This document shows positions 1-8,771 of a stretch of DNA of 64,000 nucleotides, in pieces. Position 1 is the stretch's first letter, and each line of letters opens with the position of its first letter. The notes under the pieces were generated by a model. The model was given only the letters and a program-made list of their open reading frames with translations. It was not told where the DNA came from and ran no database searches. A program made the translations under genes and the position numbers. Source of the DNA: an uncultured Clostridia bacterium (lineage in GTDB: Bacteria; Bacillota; Clostridia; TANB77; CAG-465); the NCBI GenBank assembly GCA_934130595.1, contig CAKOYF010000008.1, positions 1 through 64,000 of the forward strand, in the 5' to 3' direction.

Positions 1-141
1 GAAAACTCACCAGAAAAGATAATATTTGAGGTAACAAATACAGGAGATATAGCAGTAGTAGCACTAGTAATAGTAGCAGTAATCTGTGTGGCAGGAATAG
101 TATTTGTAGTAGTAAAAAATAAAAAGAAAAACTCAAAATAG
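1..141 (+). CDS. C-terminal end of a surface-anchored protein (5' partial)
   Basis: The window opens inside a reading frame whose last 46 codons end at TAG 139-141. The visible tail has a short polar stretch, an Asn-Thr-Gly-Asp (NTGD) motif, about 22 hydrophobic residues rich in Val, Ile and Ala, and a Lys/Asn-rich end. This is the layout of a sortase-type cell wall sorting signal or a C-terminal membrane anchor. NTGD resembles the relaxed sorting motifs found on clostridial surface proteins, but the residues before it (VTNTGD) are not a classical LPXTG. The catalytic or adhesive part lies upstream of the window, so the function cannot be given. A hairpin terminator follows. Confidence 0.6.
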   Translation, partial: ENSPEKIIFEVTNTGDIAVVALVIVAVICVAGIVFVVVKNKKKNSK

Positions 142-160
142 TATAAAAAAATAAATAGAA

Positions 161-195
161 AATACGGATAATTTATTAAATTATTCGTATTTTTT
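161..195 (+). terminator. Intrinsic terminator after the anchored protein
   Basis: Inverted repeat AATACGGATAATT / AATTATTCGTATT (one G-T pair) around a short loop, followed directly by a T run. Confidence 0.8.
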
Positions 196-277
196 CTTGT
201 GTATAAAAACATTGTATATTTTTTTTATTTATGTTAGTATTTTAGTATAGAATAGTAGAAAAATAGGAGGAGATACT

Positions 278-1231
278 ATGAGTGAAGAAATAAAGAAAAT
301 AGAAGAAATGGATGGATTTAAAGATATGAGAATTGTAGATAATTTTTATCAAACATCTAGTTTTTTTCCAATGCCTACTACAGAAATAGGTACTTTGGAT
401 GAAAATGGAAACACTAATTTAGGATCGTATTCTTTATGTTTTCCATATTATATTGCCGGAAAAGATTACTATGCTATGGTACTTTGCTGTAGAAATAGTT
501 CAAATACATGTAAAAATATATTAAGAACAGGAAAATGTTCTATCAATTTTATTACACATGATAGAAAATTCTTTAAAGAAGCAGTAAGACTTGGATATCC
601 TGGTGAAACAACAGAAGAAAAAATGAAAGATTGTATATATACTTTAGTAGATGGAAAAAGAGCACGTGAAAATCCAAATGAGAAATTTCCAAAAGTTGTT
701 AAAGAATCATACCAAGTATTTGAGTGTACATGGGTAAAAGAATTAGATAATGCTCAAGATGATAAAGTGCAAGATGAATATTTACCACCATATCATAATT
801 TTAATGGAATTACAAGTCAACATGGTGCACATTTTATATTAAAAATAGACAATATATTAATGAAAAATAAATATTATGATGGAATAATAAATGGAGTTAA
901 GGCTTCAAGTTTTCCAACTATTCCTGTAGATTATGGATATAGAGATAGCAAATATTTTTGGTATACAAAATTTAGAAGACCTATCGCAGAGCCAATACCT
1001 GCAAATAAAGGAATTAGCTTAGATACAGTAAAATATGCTGCTTCTAGAATAGATCCTGATGTAAAATTTACAGATGAAGCTTGTAAAAAGTTAATAAAAG
1101 TACCAAGAGTATTTTTAAATACAGTTCTAAAAGGATGTGTATCTTGGGCTAAAGAAAATAATGTAAGCTTAATTACAGAAAAAGAGATGGATATTATTAA
1201 TGATAAAAGAAGCAAAGAGAAAAAGAAATAA
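278..1231 (+). CDS. Flavin reductase-like domain protein
   Basis: A 317-residue soluble protein that looks like the FMN-binding split-barrel flavin reductase-like family, whose members bind FMN and often reduce flavin or store electrons. The N-terminal half has the usual order of a strand with a Gly-Ser-Tyr-Ser segment, a hydrophobic strand ending in CCRNSSNT, and a KCSINF segment before a helix with Asp-Arg-Lys. It is longer than minimal members (about 160-200 residues), with a C-terminal extension rich in Lys. The start ATG at 278 has AGGAGG at 265-270. It is a single-gene unit between two hairpins. Substrate and partner are unknown. Confidence 0.6.
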   Translation: MSEEIKKIEEMDGFKDMRIVDNFYQTSSFFPMPTTEIGTLDENGNTNLGSYSLCFPYYIAGKDYYAMVLCCRNSSNTCKNILRTGKCSINFITHDRKFFKEAVRLGYPGETTEEKMKDCIYTLVDGKRARENPNEKFPKVVKESYQVFECTWVKELDNAQDDKVQDEYLPPYHNFNGITSQHGAHFILKIDNILMKNKYYDGIINGVKASSFPTIPVDYGYRDSKYFWYTKFRRPIAEPIPANKGISLDTVKYAASRIDPDVKFTDEACKKLIKVPRVFLNTVLKGCVSWAKENNVSLITEKEMDIINDKRSKEKKK

Positions 1232-1256
1232 ATGTATCTTTGTTACAAATATGTTA

Positions 1257-1288
1257 CTAAAAAAAGTATACTAAAATACTATTTTTAG
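1257..1288 (+). terminator. Probable terminator hairpin after the flavin reductase gene
   Basis: Thirteen-position inverted repeat with one mismatch (CTAAAAAAAGTAT / ATACTATTTTTAG) around a six-base loop. The T run lies inside the 3' arm rather than after it, so termination is likely but less certain than at the other hairpins. Confidence 0.5.
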
Positions 1289-1317
1289 TTGATAAATAGA
1301 AGTAAATGTAGTAAAAT
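1289..1317 (+). promoter_or_regulatory. Promoter for the HD-domain gene
   Basis: TTGATA (1289-1294), 17-base spacer, TAAAAT (1312-1317); the coding start is about 20 bases further on. Confidence 0.55.
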
Positions 1318-1337
1318 AACCATGAAAGGTGATTTTT

Positions 1338-2381
1338 ATGATAGGAATTACAAAAAGTGAATTTGAGAGTTCTCTTTTTAGACAAGATATAGTGGAATAT
1401 TATCTTAGTATGTCTAAGGAAGAAATAGAATATAAATTTGGAAAAATCATATCAGACATTGTTGGATATAATCAAAATAATCCTCATCAATGCTATGATT
1501 TATTTGAACATACTCTAAGAACAGTTACAGATATTCCAACTGGTGAACTTTCAGATAATGAAATAAAGCTAGTAAAAATAGCAGCTTTTTTACATGATGT
1601 TGGAAAGCCACATGTTGCAAAAGAAGAGAACGGAAAAATAGTATATATAGAAAATGAAATTGAATCAGCAAATATGGCAAGACAATTTTTAGAAGAGCTA
1701 GGTTATGATAAGTTAGATATAGATAGAATATGTTTTTATATAATGCATATAAATGACTTCTTATACTATAAAGATGAATTACCATATTACTATGAACATC
1801 ACGCGTATATAAGAAAAATATCATCATTAACAATAGCCGAGCAAATGTTAGAAAATGAGTATAATTTTTCTATGATTGGATTAAATAGTTTACAGATTAA
1901 AGCAATTTGTTATGCTTTAGTAAGAGATGAAGAATGGCCTTTTTTTGAAGATGAAAAAGGTAATGAAGTAAAAGTGGATCCTGTAGATATGCAAGATGTA
2001 AAATGTAGATTAATAGATATAAGAAACGATTATTCACCTACATTAAAAGATTATAAAATGCTATTAAAACTATGTATAGCAAATTATAAAGCACAAGCAA
2101 AACGTACTTATCAAAAAGGAAAGCTAATAGCAACACGTGCTGAAAAAGTAAGGGTTGCAGCAATAATAGAAGCATTATTACCAGAAGCATATAAAGTATT
2201 TGAAGAATCTATGAATAAATATCAAGCAGATGGAGAATTAACACAAGAGCTAATTGATGCAACTAATGAGTACAGTGAACTTGTTGCTATGAATCAAGTA
2301 GAGCAAATGAGAGAACAAAATGCTAAAAATTTAATGAATAAGTTTAACGATATGAAGATTCGTTTAACTATGAAGTCATAG
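1338..2381 (+). CDS. HD-domain phosphohydrolase-like protein
   Basis: A 347-residue protein with an HD metal-binding motif, AAFLHDVGKP with His86-Asp87, preceded by a conserved His in DLFEHTLRT and followed by further histidines. The pattern resembles the HD part of CCA-adding enzymes and related phosphohydrolases. The nucleotidyltransferase domain is absent, so it is probably a stand-alone HD hydrolase of unknown substrate. The C-terminal 120 residues are charged and helical. I place the start at ATG 1338 because AAAGGTGA (1325-1332) is spaced correctly for it; an in-frame GTG at 1329 lies inside that binding site. It is followed at 10 bases by a small helical protein, probably co-transcribed and functionally linked. 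Confidence 0.7.
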   Translation: MIGITKSEFESSLFRQDIVEYYLSMSKEEIEYKFGKIISDIVGYNQNNPHQCYDLFEHTLRTVTDIPTGELSDNEIKLVKIAAFLHDVGKPHVAKEENGKIVYIENEIESANMARQFLEELGYDKLDIDRICFYIMHINDFLYYKDELPYYYEHHAYIRKISSLTIAEQMLENEYNFSMIGLNSLQIKAICYALVRDEEWPFFEDEKGNEVKVDPVDMQDVKCRLIDIRNDYSPTLKDYKMLLKLCIANYKAQAKRTYQKGKLIATRAEKVRVAAIIEALLPEAYKVFEESMNKYQADGELTQELIDATNEYSELVAMNQVEQMREQNAKNLMNKFNDMKIRLTMKS

Positions 2382-2390
2382 GAGGCAATT

Positions 2391-2792
2391 ATGCAAGAAC
2401 AATATTATAATTTACCTATGGTAAGAGAAAACTTTTTCTCAAGAAATTTAAAAAAACTTTTTCAAGGTTTCTTTAATATAAAAAGAAAAAAGAGAGACCA
2501 AAAAAGAGCAAGTATATTAGCTCAAAGAGCAAAACTTAATAAAAATTCTACAGATACAGTGGCAGTTAGTGGAGTTCATCAAAGAGTAGATATATATGAG
2601 TTCCAGTCAATGTATAGAAGAGGAGAAATTTCCATTGAAAATATGAATGAAGATCAAAAATATGCGCTAATTAAGCTATTTGAAATGCAAAATGAAAGAC
2701 TAAGAGCAAGCATACAAGAGCATAGAAAGAACACAGAAGCATATAACATGGAAGTTGAAAGATTAAAAAAAGAATTAGATATAATAGGATAG
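2391..2792 (+). CDS. Small basic/helical protein downstream of the HD protein
   Basis: A 133-residue protein I cannot assign. The N-terminal part has an amphipathic segment (FFSRNLKKLFQGFFNIK) followed by a very basic stretch, which could touch a membrane or nucleic acid. The C-terminal 60 residues are predicted helical with a pattern (hydrophobic, Asn/Ser-Glu-Asp, then Leu-Phe, then a coiled-coil-like tail) also seen in the small proteins at 11937, 15213 and 61633. Its RBS AGGAGG overlaps the stop of the HD gene, indicating one operon. The stop codon lies inside the terminator hairpin. Confidence 0.6.
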   Translation: MQEQYYNLPMVRENFFSRNLKKLFQGFFNIKRKKRDQKRASILAQRAKLNKNSTDTVAVSGVHQRVDIYEFQSMYRRGEISIENMNEDQKYALIKLFEMQNERLRASIQEHRKNTEAYNMEVERLKKELDIIG

Positions 2793-2819
2793 AGTACAAA
2801 AACTCTATCCTTTATTTTT
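2787..2819 (+). terminator. Intrinsic terminator of the HD operon
   Basis: Perfect 9-bp stem GGATAGAGT / ACTCTATCC with a 6-base loop, followed by TTTATTTTT. It overlaps the stop codon of the upstream gene. Confidence 0.9.
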
Positions 2820-2867
2820 ATTCATTTTATTGATATAATACTATTATAAAATTTAGGAGGTGGCATT

Positions 2868-3401
2868 ATGAATGAAACATTAGAAAATATTTATACAAGA
2901 AGAAGTGTAAAAAAATATAAGGATGAGCAAATTCCACAAGAAAAACTTGAGCTTATTTTAAAAGCTGGAGAATATGCAGCAAATGGAATGGGAGCACAGT
3001 CTCCAATAATGATAGTTGTACAAAATAAAGAAACTATAGAAACTCTAAGAAAATTAAATTTAAGAGCAATGGGAAAAGAAGGAGAAAATATAGATCCATT
3101 TTATGGTGCTCCAACTGTAGTATGCGTTTTAGCAAATAAAAATATTATGACTTATGTAGAAGATGGAAGTCTAGTAATTGGAAATATGATGATTGCAGCA
3201 CATAGTCTTGAAATTGATTCTTGTTGGATTCATAGAGCAAAACAAGCTTTTGAAACTTCAGAAGGAAAAGAAATAATTAAAAAAGCTGGTTATGATCCAG
3301 AAGAATATGTTGGTATCGGACATTGTATTTTAGGATATAGAGACTGCAATTATCCTGTCGAAAAACCAAGAAAAGCAGATTATATTTCATATATTAAATA
3401 G
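2868..3401 (+). CDS. Nitroreductase family protein
   Basis: A 177-residue FMN-dependent nitroreductase-like oxidoreductase. It opens with a short helix and the family signature RRSVKKY near residues 12-18, then LILKAGEYAANGMGAQS, matching the FMN phosphate and dimer contacts of the family. A central GAPTVVCVLANK strand and a late IGHCILGY segment also fit. Family members reduce quinones, flavins or nitro compounds with NAD(P)H; the physiological substrate cannot be told. Length fits the small nitroreductase subfamily. RBS AGGAGGTG (2855-2862). Single-gene unit. Confidence 0.85.
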   Translation: MNETLENIYTRRSVKKYKDEQIPQEKLELILKAGEYAANGMGAQSPIMIVVQNKETIETLRKLNLRAMGKEGENIDPFYGAPTVVCVLANKNIMTYVEDGSLVIGNMMIAAHSLEIDSCWIHRAKQAFETSEGKEIIKKAGYDPEEYVGIGHCILGYRDCNYPVEKPRKADYISYIK

Positions 3402-3407
3402 TTTTTA

Positions 3408-3436
3408 TTGACTAAAAGAAAATGGTATGTTAGACT
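3408..3436 (+). promoter_or_regulatory. Possible promoter for pepF
   Basis: TTGACT (3408-3413), 17-base spacer, TAGACT (3431-3436). The -10 is a weak match; the next gene starts 60 bases on. Confidence 0.4.
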
Positions 3437-3496
3437 AGATAGCACATTGATAGTTATGTCCAGAAAAATGAATATATAAGGAGGTAGATAAAATAT

Positions 3497-5263
3497 ATGA
3501 AAAGAGAAGAAATAGACAATAAATACAAGTGGGATTTAAGTACAATTTACTCAAGTAATGAGGAATATGAAAAGGACTTTAACCAAGTAAAAGAAAACAT
3601 TGGAAAATTCAAAAACTACAAGGAAGATTTCTTAAATACTCCAGAAAGATTTTTAGAATTTATGGAGCTATACCAAAATACTAATAGAAAGCTTGAAAAA
3701 CTTTGTATGTATTCACATTTAGCAATAGATGTAGAACCAAAAAATGAATATATACAAATGCTTGAAGCAAATAACAGTGGACTATGTGATATGTATGTTA
3801 ATGAAACTGTATTTGTAGAGTTAGAAATTGGAAAGAATGAAGAAAAGATTAGAAAAATACTTGAAGATAAAAGATGTAGTAAATATGAAGTTATGATGAA
3901 TCAAATACTAAGATATGTCCCACATAGACTATCAGAAGAGGAAGAAGCAATTATTGGAATGGCTGGTAGTGCTATGAATTCATATAAAACTTATTCTTCA
4001 ATAAAACTAGAGTATAAACCAGTAATAGTAGATGGAAAAGAATGTTTCTTAAATGATGAAACACAAAGAGAGTTCTTAAAAAATCCCAATGAAGATGTAA
4101 GAAAACAAGCTTATGAAAATATACATAACGAGTATAAGAAGTTTTCTAATATTTTTGCTAATACATTAGAAGGAAAAATAAAGGAGGATGTTTTTTATTC
4201 AAAAGTAAGAAAATTTAAATCTCCTCTAGAAGCATCTGTATTTAATGATGAGGTAACACCAGATCTTTTTTATAAAATACTAGATGCAGCAAATGAAAAA
4301 TATCATGGCTACTATATTGATTATTTAGAAGCATCAAAGAAGATTTTGAAAAAGGATAAATTGAATCCTTATGATTTGAGATTACCACTTGTTGAAAGCT
4401 CAAACAAAAAATATACTTTAGATGATGCTTTTAATCTAATATATGAAGCAACAGAAAATCTAGGAACAGAGTATAGAGAAGTGTTAGATAGAGCTAGAGA
4501 TGAAAAATGGATAGATTATTTACCACATTTAGGAAAGGCACAAGGAGCATATTCTTCAGGATGTTATGATACTAATCCATTTATATTAACAAGTTTTATA
4601 TCAGATTTAGAATCAGTATTTACTTTAATACATGAATTAGGTCATTCTGTTCATACATATTTTTCTACACATTACCAAGACTATATCTATAGTGATTATA
4701 GAATATTTGTTGCAGAAGTAGCATCAACAGTAAATGAAAACTTATTATTAAACTTATTAATAAAAAAGGCAACAACAAAAGAAGAAAAAGCATATTTATT
4801 GTATAAAAAACTAGATGATTTTGTTGGTACTTGTTATAGGCAACCATTTTTTGCAAATTTTGAAAATATAATACATGAAAAAGTGGTAAACAATGAAGGA
4901 TTGTCTGCTAAAACATTAACAGATATTTATGACGAGTTGACACAAAAATATTATTCAGACAAAGTAGAGAAGAATGATTTAGAAAAATATAAATGCTTTG
5001 CAATACCTCATTTTTACTATAATTACTATGTATATAAATATACTATAGGAAATTGTGTAGCATCAGTAATTGCAAAGAAAATATCACAAGGAGATAAGGA
5101 GCAAATAAACAAGTATTTAACTTTCTTAAAATCAGGTTCATCAAAATCACCAGTTGAACTTTTAACACTTGCAGGAGTAAATCCATTAGAAGATAATTTA
5201 TATAAAGAGGCTTTTGAAGGATTTAAAGAAGACCTAGAAGAACTTAAAAAAATAATGTTATAG
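3497..5263 (+). CDS. pepF: Oligoendopeptidase F (M3 family zinc peptidase)
   Basis: A 588-residue cytoplasmic metallopeptidase that cleaves short peptides. The zinc motif HELGH lies at residues 379-383, inside the M3 context (FTLIHELGHSVH), with the expected downstream Glu in a VAEVASTVNE segment as third ligand. N-terminal residues 1-110 are the helical PepF cap. Length is normal for the family (about 600). RBS AAGGAGGT is well placed for ATG 3497. It stands alone and ends at a strong hairpin shared with the convergent minus-strand gene. Confidence 0.93.
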   Translation: MKREEIDNKYKWDLSTIYSSNEEYEKDFNQVKENIGKFKNYKEDFLNTPERFLEFMELYQNTNRKLEKLCMYSHLAIDVEPKNEYIQMLEANNSGLCDMYVNETVFVELEIGKNEEKIRKILEDKRCSKYEVMMNQILRYVPHRLSEEEEAIIGMAGSAMNSYKTYSSIKLEYKPVIVDGKECFLNDETQREFLKNPNEDVRKQAYENIHNEYKKFSNIFANTLEGKIKEDVFYSKVRKFKSPLEASVFNDEVTPDLFYKILDAANEKYHGYYIDYLEASKKILKKDKLNPYDLRLPLVESSNKKYTLDDAFNLIYEATENLGTEYREVLDRARDEKWIDYLPHLGKAQGAYSSGCYDTNPFILTSFISDLESVFTLIHELGHSVHTYFSTHYQDYIYSDYRIFVAEVASTVNENLLLNLLIKKATTKEEKAYLLYKKLDDFVGTCYRQPFFANFENIIHEKVVNNEGLSAKTLTDIYDELTQKYYSDKVEKNDLEKYKCFAIPHFYYNYYVYKYTIGNCVASVIAKKISQGDKEQINKYLTFLKSGSSKSPVELLTLAGVNPLEDNLYKEAFEGFKEDLEELKKIML

Positions 5264-5269
5264 CAAAAA

Positions 5270-5300
5270 AACAACACACTCTTTAGTGTGTTGTTTTCTT
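5270..5300. terminator. Bidirectional terminator between convergent genes
   Basis: Stem AACAACACACT / AGTGTGTTGTT with loop CTTT, flanked by A-rich sequence on the left and T-rich on the right. It can therefore stop transcripts from pepF (+) and from the amidotransferase gene (-). Confidence 0.85.
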
Positions 5301-5315
5301 GTATAAATTTAATTA

Positions 5316-5993
5316 TTATGAGTTTTCTTTGTAAATTTTACATGCATTAACAAAAGAATCAATTATTTTACAGCTAGGCTCATCATCTGTTCTTTCTGGA
5401 TGCCATTGAACGCCAATATTAAAAAGCTTATCTTTCTTTTCTATTGCTTCAATTACATTATCAGATTTAGCACAAACAGTATAATCTCCAGAGTTGGGTA
5501 CCATGTATCCATGAAGACTATTTACTTTAATTGAGTCTTTTTCTATTATGTCATGAAGCTTAGAATCTTTATATACTGTTACATCATGTACATACTCATC
5601 ATCTGGCTTTTTGTGGCCTTCAACTTTAATATTTACATTATCATTGCTATAATTACACATAATCTGCATTCCCATACATATTCCAAGTAGTGGCATATCT
5701 AGTTCATTTACTTTTTTGCAAATATATTTATCATAAAAATATATTCTATCTCCACCAGGCATTAAAATACCATCGCACATTTTTATTTGTGAATCAAGTA
5801 TTTCTTTATCTGTATCAGTAAGAGTACTTTCTTTATTATTTATATATACCATATCTTTAGTAGGAAGTATTATAAGAGGAATACCACCTGCACGTAAAAT
5901 ATGTCTTCTTACATTTTCTAAAATACAAAGTACTTGTCTATTGTTATCTGTAATATATGGTCTTGCAACCACTCCAATTATTGGTCTTTCCAT
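5316..5993 (-). CDS. Gamma-glutamyl-gamma-aminobutyrate hydrolase-like glutamine amidotransferase (peptidase C26)
   Basis: A 225-residue class I glutamine amidotransferase-like hydrolase of the PuuD/C26 type. It begins MERPIIGVVARP, as in the family. The nucleophile elbow is GICMGMQ (Cys is the nucleophile) and the catalytic His-Glu is in GVQWHPE. A GGDR segment precedes the nucleophile. Family members hydrolyse gamma-glutamyl amides in polyamine or related catabolism, but no other polyamine gene is nearby, so the substrate is open. It lies 47 bases after the radical SAM gene on the same strand. That gap holds a TATAAT-like -10 on the minus strand, so it may have its own promoter. Confidence 0.8.
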   Translation of the reverse strand: MERPIIGVVARPYITDNNRQVLCILENVRRHILRAGGIPLIILPTKDMVYINNKESTLTDTDKEILDSQIKMCDGILMPGGDRIYFYDKYICKKVNELDMPLLGICMGMQIMCNYSNDNVNIKVEGHKKPDDEYVHDVTVYKDSKLHDIIEKDSIKVNSLHGYMVPNSGDYTVCAKSDNVIEAIEKKDKLFNIGVQWHPERTDDEPSCKIIDSFVNACKIYKENS

Positions 5994-6040
5994 TTAAATC
6001 ACCGTAAATATTATACCACAAATTGACAAATTTTACTAAA

Positions 6041-6943
6041 TTATTTGTTAAAATATATTCCTTGGTATAAATTTTGTTCTTTTAATATTTTTTCTATACC
6101 ATTTAAAACTAGCTTTTTATGTGAATTCCAAGAAGGAGCAACTAATATATCTTTAGGAGCATCACCACTAACTCTATGTATAACTATGTTAGGATTTATA
6201 TGAGTTAATATATATGTAAGTGAGCTAAGGTATTCTTCTAAAGTCAGAGGAATATATTTTCCAGATATGTACATTTTATACAAGTAAGTATCTTTTGTAA
6301 CATAGGTAGAATGTATTTTTAATCCTTGAATATTTAATGAATTTACAAAATCTACTGTATTTTTTACATCATCAAATGTTTCATTTGGTAGGCCTACCAT
6401 TATATGAGTTATTACATCAATGTTGTATTTATTTAGCAAAGAAACTGCATGTATAAAATCCAAAGAGGTATACTGACGATTTAAAAGTTTACCAGTTTCA
6501 TCATTTGAAGTTTGTAAGCCAAGTTCTACACAAACATAGTAGTTAGGTTTATATGAAGCAAGTAATTTAACAATTTCTTCATTAATACAATCTGGTCTTG
6601 TTGCAACTTGAATGCCAACAATTCTTTTATCTATTAGAGCACTATCATATCTTTTTTTTAAAATATCAACAGGTGCATAAGTATTTGTAAAATTTTGAAA
6701 ATATGCAATAAATTTATTTGCTCTTTGTCCGCGATAACTATTTAGATGATTTGTAACTTGCTCTGAAATATTTATTCTTTTTAAATGTTCACCAGCACCA
6801 CGTTCACCACAAAATATACAACCACCATGAGATTTAGTACCATCTCTATTAGGACAAGTAAAACCAGCATCTATGCAAATTTTTAAAGTTCTTTCTCCAA
6901 ATTTTTCTTTTAAATAATTGTTTAATTTATTATATCTTTCCAT
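6041..6943 (-). CDS. ytqA: Radical SAM protein, TIGR01212/YtqA (YhcC) family
   Basis: A 300-residue radical SAM protein. The iron-sulfur motif is in the family-specific context CPNRDG...GGCIFC, with Cys spacing CX11CX2C, instead of the common CX3CX2C. A later GLQT segment and a VGLPNE segment fit the SAM-binding half-barrel. The family is widely conserved in bacteria with no fully settled reaction that I can state. It is the first gene of a minus-strand pair and is divergent from the DUF1540 gene; the 95-base gap must hold both promoters. Confidence 0.88.
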   Translation of the reverse strand: MERYNKLNNYLKEKFGERTLKICIDAGFTCPNRDGTKSHGGCIFCGERGAGEHLKRINISEQVTNHLNSYRGQRANKFIAYFQNFTNTYAPVDILKKRYDSALIDKRIVGIQVATRPDCINEEIVKLLASYKPNYYVCVELGLQTSNDETGKLLNRQYTSLDFIHAVSLLNKYNIDVITHIMVGLPNETFDDVKNTVDFVNSLNIQGLKIHSTYVTKDTYLYKMYISGKYIPLTLEEYLSSLTYILTHINPNIVIHRVSGDAPKDILVAPSWNSHKKLVLNGIEKILKEQNLYQGIYFNK

Positions 6944-7038
6944 GAGAGATAGTATAGCAAAATTTTACATAAAAAACAATAAAATGATGAATAAATTAAA
7001 ATTAAAGGAAAATAATACTATTAGGAGATGATTAAAAA

Positions 7039-7245
7039 ATGGAAAAAGAATTTGGAAAAATAAAATGTAATGTTTCAAAATGTGTGCATAATTGTATAGA
7101 TGATTCCACTTGTAGATTAAACTCTATAGTTGTATGTGAATGTATGAATGATGAAAAGAGCAGAAAAAAAGAAGATCAAACAGCATGTGGATCATATAAT
7201 TATTGTGGAAATTTAAACAAAAGTGAAATCTTAGGAGGAAATTAA
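7039..7245 (+). CDS. Small cysteine-rich DUF1540-type protein
   Basis: A 68-residue protein with paired cysteines (CNVSKCVHNC, then TCRLNSIVVC, then TACGSY) in the arrangement of DUF1540 domains, which look like small metal- or disulfide-stabilised modules of unknown function. No signal peptide. Ends at a hairpin terminator. Confidence 0.75.
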   Translation: MEKEFGKIKCNVSKCVHNCIDDSTCRLNSIVVCECMNDEKSRKKEDQTACGSYNYCGNLNKSEILGGN

Positions 7246-7246
7246 C

Positions 7247-7277
7247 AAAAAAGGCTAGCAAATTGCTAGTCTTTTTT
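7247..7277 (+). terminator. Intrinsic terminator after the DUF1540 gene
   Basis: A-rich left arm, stem with GCTAGCAA / TTGCTAGT, then a T run; can act in both directions. Confidence 0.8.
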
Positions 7278-7323
7278 ATATTTTAAAATAAATATTTATG
7301 TGCTTTATATACTTAAATTTAAG

Positions 7324-7352
7324 TTGCAAAATGCGCGTCTTAGTAATATAAT
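7324..7352 (+). promoter_or_regulatory. Promoter for murD operon
   Basis: TTGCAA (7324-7329), 17-base spacer, perfect TATAAT (7347-7352), 25 bases before murD. Confidence 0.6.
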
Positions 7353-7376
7353 ATTATAAAAAAGGGAGCGTAAAAT

Positions 7377-8756
7377 ATGAATGATAAAATATTAAAATTT
7401 AAAGAAGAAATAAAAGGAAAGAAAGTTTCTGTAATAGGAATGGGCGTTAGTAACATTCCAGCAATAAAATATTTACAAAAATTAGGAGCATATGTTATAG
7501 GAAGAGATAAAAATGAAGAAGTTCCAGCTGGACTAAAAGGACTTGAAAATGTAGAATTTGTTTTAGGTAAAGATTATTTAAAAGGTCTTAAAGAATCAGA
7601 TTACATTTTTAGATCTCCAGGAGTAAAGCCATCTACACCAGAAATAGTAGAAGCTGTAGAAAGTGGAGTAATATTAACATCTGAAATGGAAACATTTATT
7701 CATCTTACAGATGCAACAGTAATAGCCATTACTGGTTCAGATGGAAAAACTACAACTACAACTTTAACATCATTGTTTTTAAAAGAAGCAGGAAAAACAG
7801 TTTATGTTGGAGGTAACATAGGAACTCCATTATTAGATAAAGTTGAGCAAATAAATAAAGAAGACTATGTAGTATTAGAATTAAGTAGTTTCCAGCTTAT
7901 GACAATGAAAGAAAAAATAGATAGAGCAGCAATAACAAATGTTGCACCTAACCATTTAGATTATCATAAAGATTATGAGGAATATATTCAAGCAAAATCT
8001 CATGTATTTAAAGGTCAAGATGAAAACGGTATTTTAGTTTTAAATGAAGATAATGAATTTACTCAAAGATATGAAAAAGAAGCAAAAGGAAAAATCAGAA
8101 AATTTAGTATAGAAAAAAGAGTAGAGCCTGGAGTATATTATAGTGATGGAAAAGTTATTTCTAATATTGGTGGAAAAGATGAAGAAATAATGGACGCTAA
8201 AGATATAAAAATAGTAGGAATGCATAATGTTGCAAATGTATGTACTGCATCTTCTCTTGTAATAGATATTTGTGGAAAAGAAGCTATTAAGAAAGTAGCA
8301 ATGACTTTTGGTGGCGTTGAACATAGAATGGAACTTGTAAGAGAAATAGATGGAGTAAAATGGTATAACGATTCAATAGCAAGTAGTCCATCTAGAACAA
8401 TAGCTGGTTTAAAAGCTTTTAATCAAAAAATAGTTTTAATTGCAGGCGGATATGATAAACATATTCCATATGATGTTATGGGACCATACTTAATGGATAA
8501 AGTAAAGCTAATGATTCTTGTTGGAACAACAGCACCAAAACTAAGAGAAGCTGCTAAAAATGAAGCAAAATCTAGAGGCGTTCAAACAATGCCTATAGTT
8601 GAATTTGAAAATTTAAAAGATGCTGTAAAGTATGCAAAAGAAAATACAGCTAATGGAGATGTTGTAGCTATGTCTCCTGCTAGTGCTTCTTTTGATCTAT
8701 ACAAAAACTTTATGGTAAGAGGAGAATATTTCAAACAATTAGTAAATGAATTATAA
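7377..8756 (+). CDS. murD: UDP-N-acetylmuramoylalanine--D-glutamate ligase
   Basis: A 459-residue Mur ligase that adds D-glutamate to UDP-MurNAc-L-Ala in cytoplasmic peptidoglycan precursor synthesis. Residues 15-40 form the N-terminal Rossmann-like UDP-binding region. The ATP P-loop TGSDGKTTT has its Lys at 124. NVAPNHLDYH and the ligase C-terminal YNDSIASSP segment are MurD hallmarks. Length is normal. It heads a run of five closely spaced genes through C1 at 12167, an unusual setting outside a dcw cluster. Start ATG 7377 follows a GGGAG site. Confidence 0.95.
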   Translation: MNDKILKFKEEIKGKKVSVIGMGVSNIPAIKYLQKLGAYVIGRDKNEEVPAGLKGLENVEFVLGKDYLKGLKESDYIFRSPGVKPSTPEIVEAVESGVILTSEMETFIHLTDATVIAITGSDGKTTTTTLTSLFLKEAGKTVYVGGNIGTPLLDKVEQINKEDYVVLELSSFQLMTMKEKIDRAAITNVAPNHLDYHKDYEEYIQAKSHVFKGQDENGILVLNEDNEFTQRYEKEAKGKIRKFSIEKRVEPGVYYSDGKVISNIGGKDEEIMDAKDIKIVGMHNVANVCTASSLVIDICGKEAIKKVAMTFGGVEHRMELVREIDGVKWYNDSIASSPSRTIAGLKAFNQKIVLIAGGYDKHIPYDVMGPYLMDKVKLMILVGTTAPKLREAAKNEAKSRGVQTMPIVEFENLKDAVKYAKENTANGDVVAMSPASASFDLYKNFMVRGEYFKQLVNEL

Positions 8757-8771
8757 AAAAAAGAGGAAAAA

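Noticed and set aside
1329..1337. GTG at 1329 as the start of the HD protein (also GTG 26391 and GTG 30881 for two other genes)
   Set aside because: Each GTG lies inside the ribosome binding sequence of the ATG nine bases further on.
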